A stretch of 5,319 bases of DNA. Source: an uncultured cyanobacterium. Lineage in GTDB: Bacteria; Cyanobacteriota; Cyanobacteriia; CACIAM-69d. The notes beneath the pieces were generated by a model. That model was not told where the DNA came from and did not search any database. It saw only the letters and a program-made list of their open reading frames with translations. Every line of letters starts with the position of its first letter. Position 1 is the stretch's first letter. Below are positions 4,781 through 5,319 of the stretch, piece by piece. A program made the position numbers and the translations under genes. The DNA is taken from positions 1 to 5,319 of the forward strand of contig CALCTI010000513.1 of NCBI GenBank assembly GCA_937894105.1. The letters are read 5' to 3'.

Positions 4781-5319
4781 TTAATCCGAACAACGCAAAC
4801 GTTGAAGGGTTTTTCGGAGTTGCTCCGGTTGGTTCGTAATAATACCGTCAATGCCTTGCTGTCGCCAATGGTGGGCGATCGCCCCCTTATCCACGGTCCA
4901 AATCCAGGTTTTCAGACCCTGCTGTCGATAACGCTCCAAATCAGCGGGGGTCAAAGCGTCAACAAACATAGAACACACGTGCAATCCGTCTAGGGAGTCA
5001 GCATCTAAGGATTGTGTGGAAATCAACCCTAAATTTAGGTCGGGAAAGGACTGTTGCAGTTGATCAATCCACGGCTTTTGAAAAGAAGTAATCACGCAGG
5101 CACTTTCCATCCCAAAATCTTTAACGGTCCGAGCGACTTGCACCGCTAAATCCGTTTCATATCCATTAGTTTTCAGTTCTAAATTAAGGGCAATACTCCC
5201 CGCTGTTGCTTCCAGAACCTCCGTTAGCAAGGGAATCGTTTCCCCTTTAAACTGGGGCGAAAACCATTGACCCACGTCCAGCGATCGAGCCTCATTCCAG
5301 CTTAAATTGCCTATTTCTT
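4781..5319 (-). CDS. Glycerophosphodiester phosphodiesterase, C-terminal part
   Basis: Partial gene; the frame is open to the right edge and gives 178 visible residues before the TAA at 4781-4783. The GTG at 5273-5275 is an internal valine, since the frame upstream still reads as family sequence (NLSWNEARSLDVGQWFSPQF). GDPD enzymes hydrolyse glycerophosphodiesters to glycerol 3-phosphate and an alcohol. Visible family features, in order, are LDVGQWFSPQFKGETIPLL, then the metal-binding segment ALNLELKTNG, ACVITSFQKPWIDQL, KTWIWTVDKG and IDGIITNQPEQL near the end. The catalytic HR and the preceding acidic residues are outside the window. It may be a stand-alone enzyme or the C-terminal domain of the membrane-anchored GDPD type; the visible part cannot decide. 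It lies 187 bases upstream of leuC on the same strand, with a short four-base-pair hairpin but no convincing terminator between them. Confidence 0.9.
   Translation of the reverse strand, partial: EIGNLSWNEARSLDVGQWFSPQFKGETIPLLTEVLEATAGSIALNLELKTNGYETDLAVQVARTVKDFGMESACVITSFQKPWIDQLQQSFPDLNLGLISTQSLDADSLDGLHVCSMFVDALTPADLERYRQQGLKTWIWTVDKGAIAHHWRQQGIDGIITNQPEQLRKTLQRLRCSD

Larger units (their letters stand above)
388..4882. repeat. Nine dispersed HIP1 octamers GCGATCGC
   Basis: Perfect copies are at 388-395, 1523-1530, 2028-2035, 2816-2823, 2990-2997, 3224-3231, 3590-3597, 3646-3653 and 4875-4882, all inside genes. HIP1 is the highly iterated palindrome typical of many cyanobacterial genomes. 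By chance about one would be expected per 65 kb at equal base frequencies. It is a strong taxonomic marker and shows that the genes on both strands share the same genomic background. Confidence 0.95.

Noticed and set aside
5273..5275. GTG as the start codon of the phosphodiesterase
   Set aside because: The frame stays open to the window edge and the 14 residues upstream continue the conserved GDPD sequence, so the gene is truncated by the window instead.

Overview
The window is ordinary chromosomal DNA from a cyanobacterium. The evidence is nine perfect copies of the HIP1 octamer GCGATCGC in 5.3 kb, a Psb32-type photosystem II repair protein, a cyanobacterial-style LeuC and the N-terminus of a class II fructose-bisphosphate aldolase. 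I cannot name the genus. I see no rRNA or tRNA gene, CRISPR array, transposase, phage gene or toxin-antitoxin pair.

Layout, left to right. (1) 1-147, minus: the first 49 codons of class II fructose-1,6-bisphosphate aldolase, with a strong Shine-Dalgarno sequence and a candidate promoter behind it. (2) 342-740 and 793-1599, minus: a probable two-gene unit with psb32 first and a small DUF2809-type membrane protein 52 bases downstream. (3) 1600-1944: a divergent control region holding two palindromes 21 bases apart, one overlapping a degenerate Fur-like site. (4) 1945-2601 and 2585-3031, plus: an overlapping ExbB/ExbD proton-channel pair, with exbD starting at TTG behind a strong Shine-Dalgarno sequence. 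(5) 3032-3183: a convergent spacer rich in inverted repeats between exbD and leuC. (6) 3184-4593, minus: complete leuC, preceded by a leader full of short direct repeats. (7) 4781-5319, minus: the C-terminal part of a glycerophosphodiester phosphodiesterase that runs off the right edge.

How the genes work together. ExbB and ExbD should form one inner-membrane proton-driven motor; no tonB or receptor gene is present here. Psb32 acts at the thylakoid in photosystem II repair, and the DUF2809 protein is probably co-transcribed with it. LeuC needs LeuD, which is not in the window. The aldolase, LeuC and phosphodiesterase look like unrelated housekeeping genes.

I do not find a clear new biological system. 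The parts most worth a second look are noncoding: the repeat-rich leuC leader, the paired palindromes upstream of exbB, and the folded spacer between exbD and leuC.
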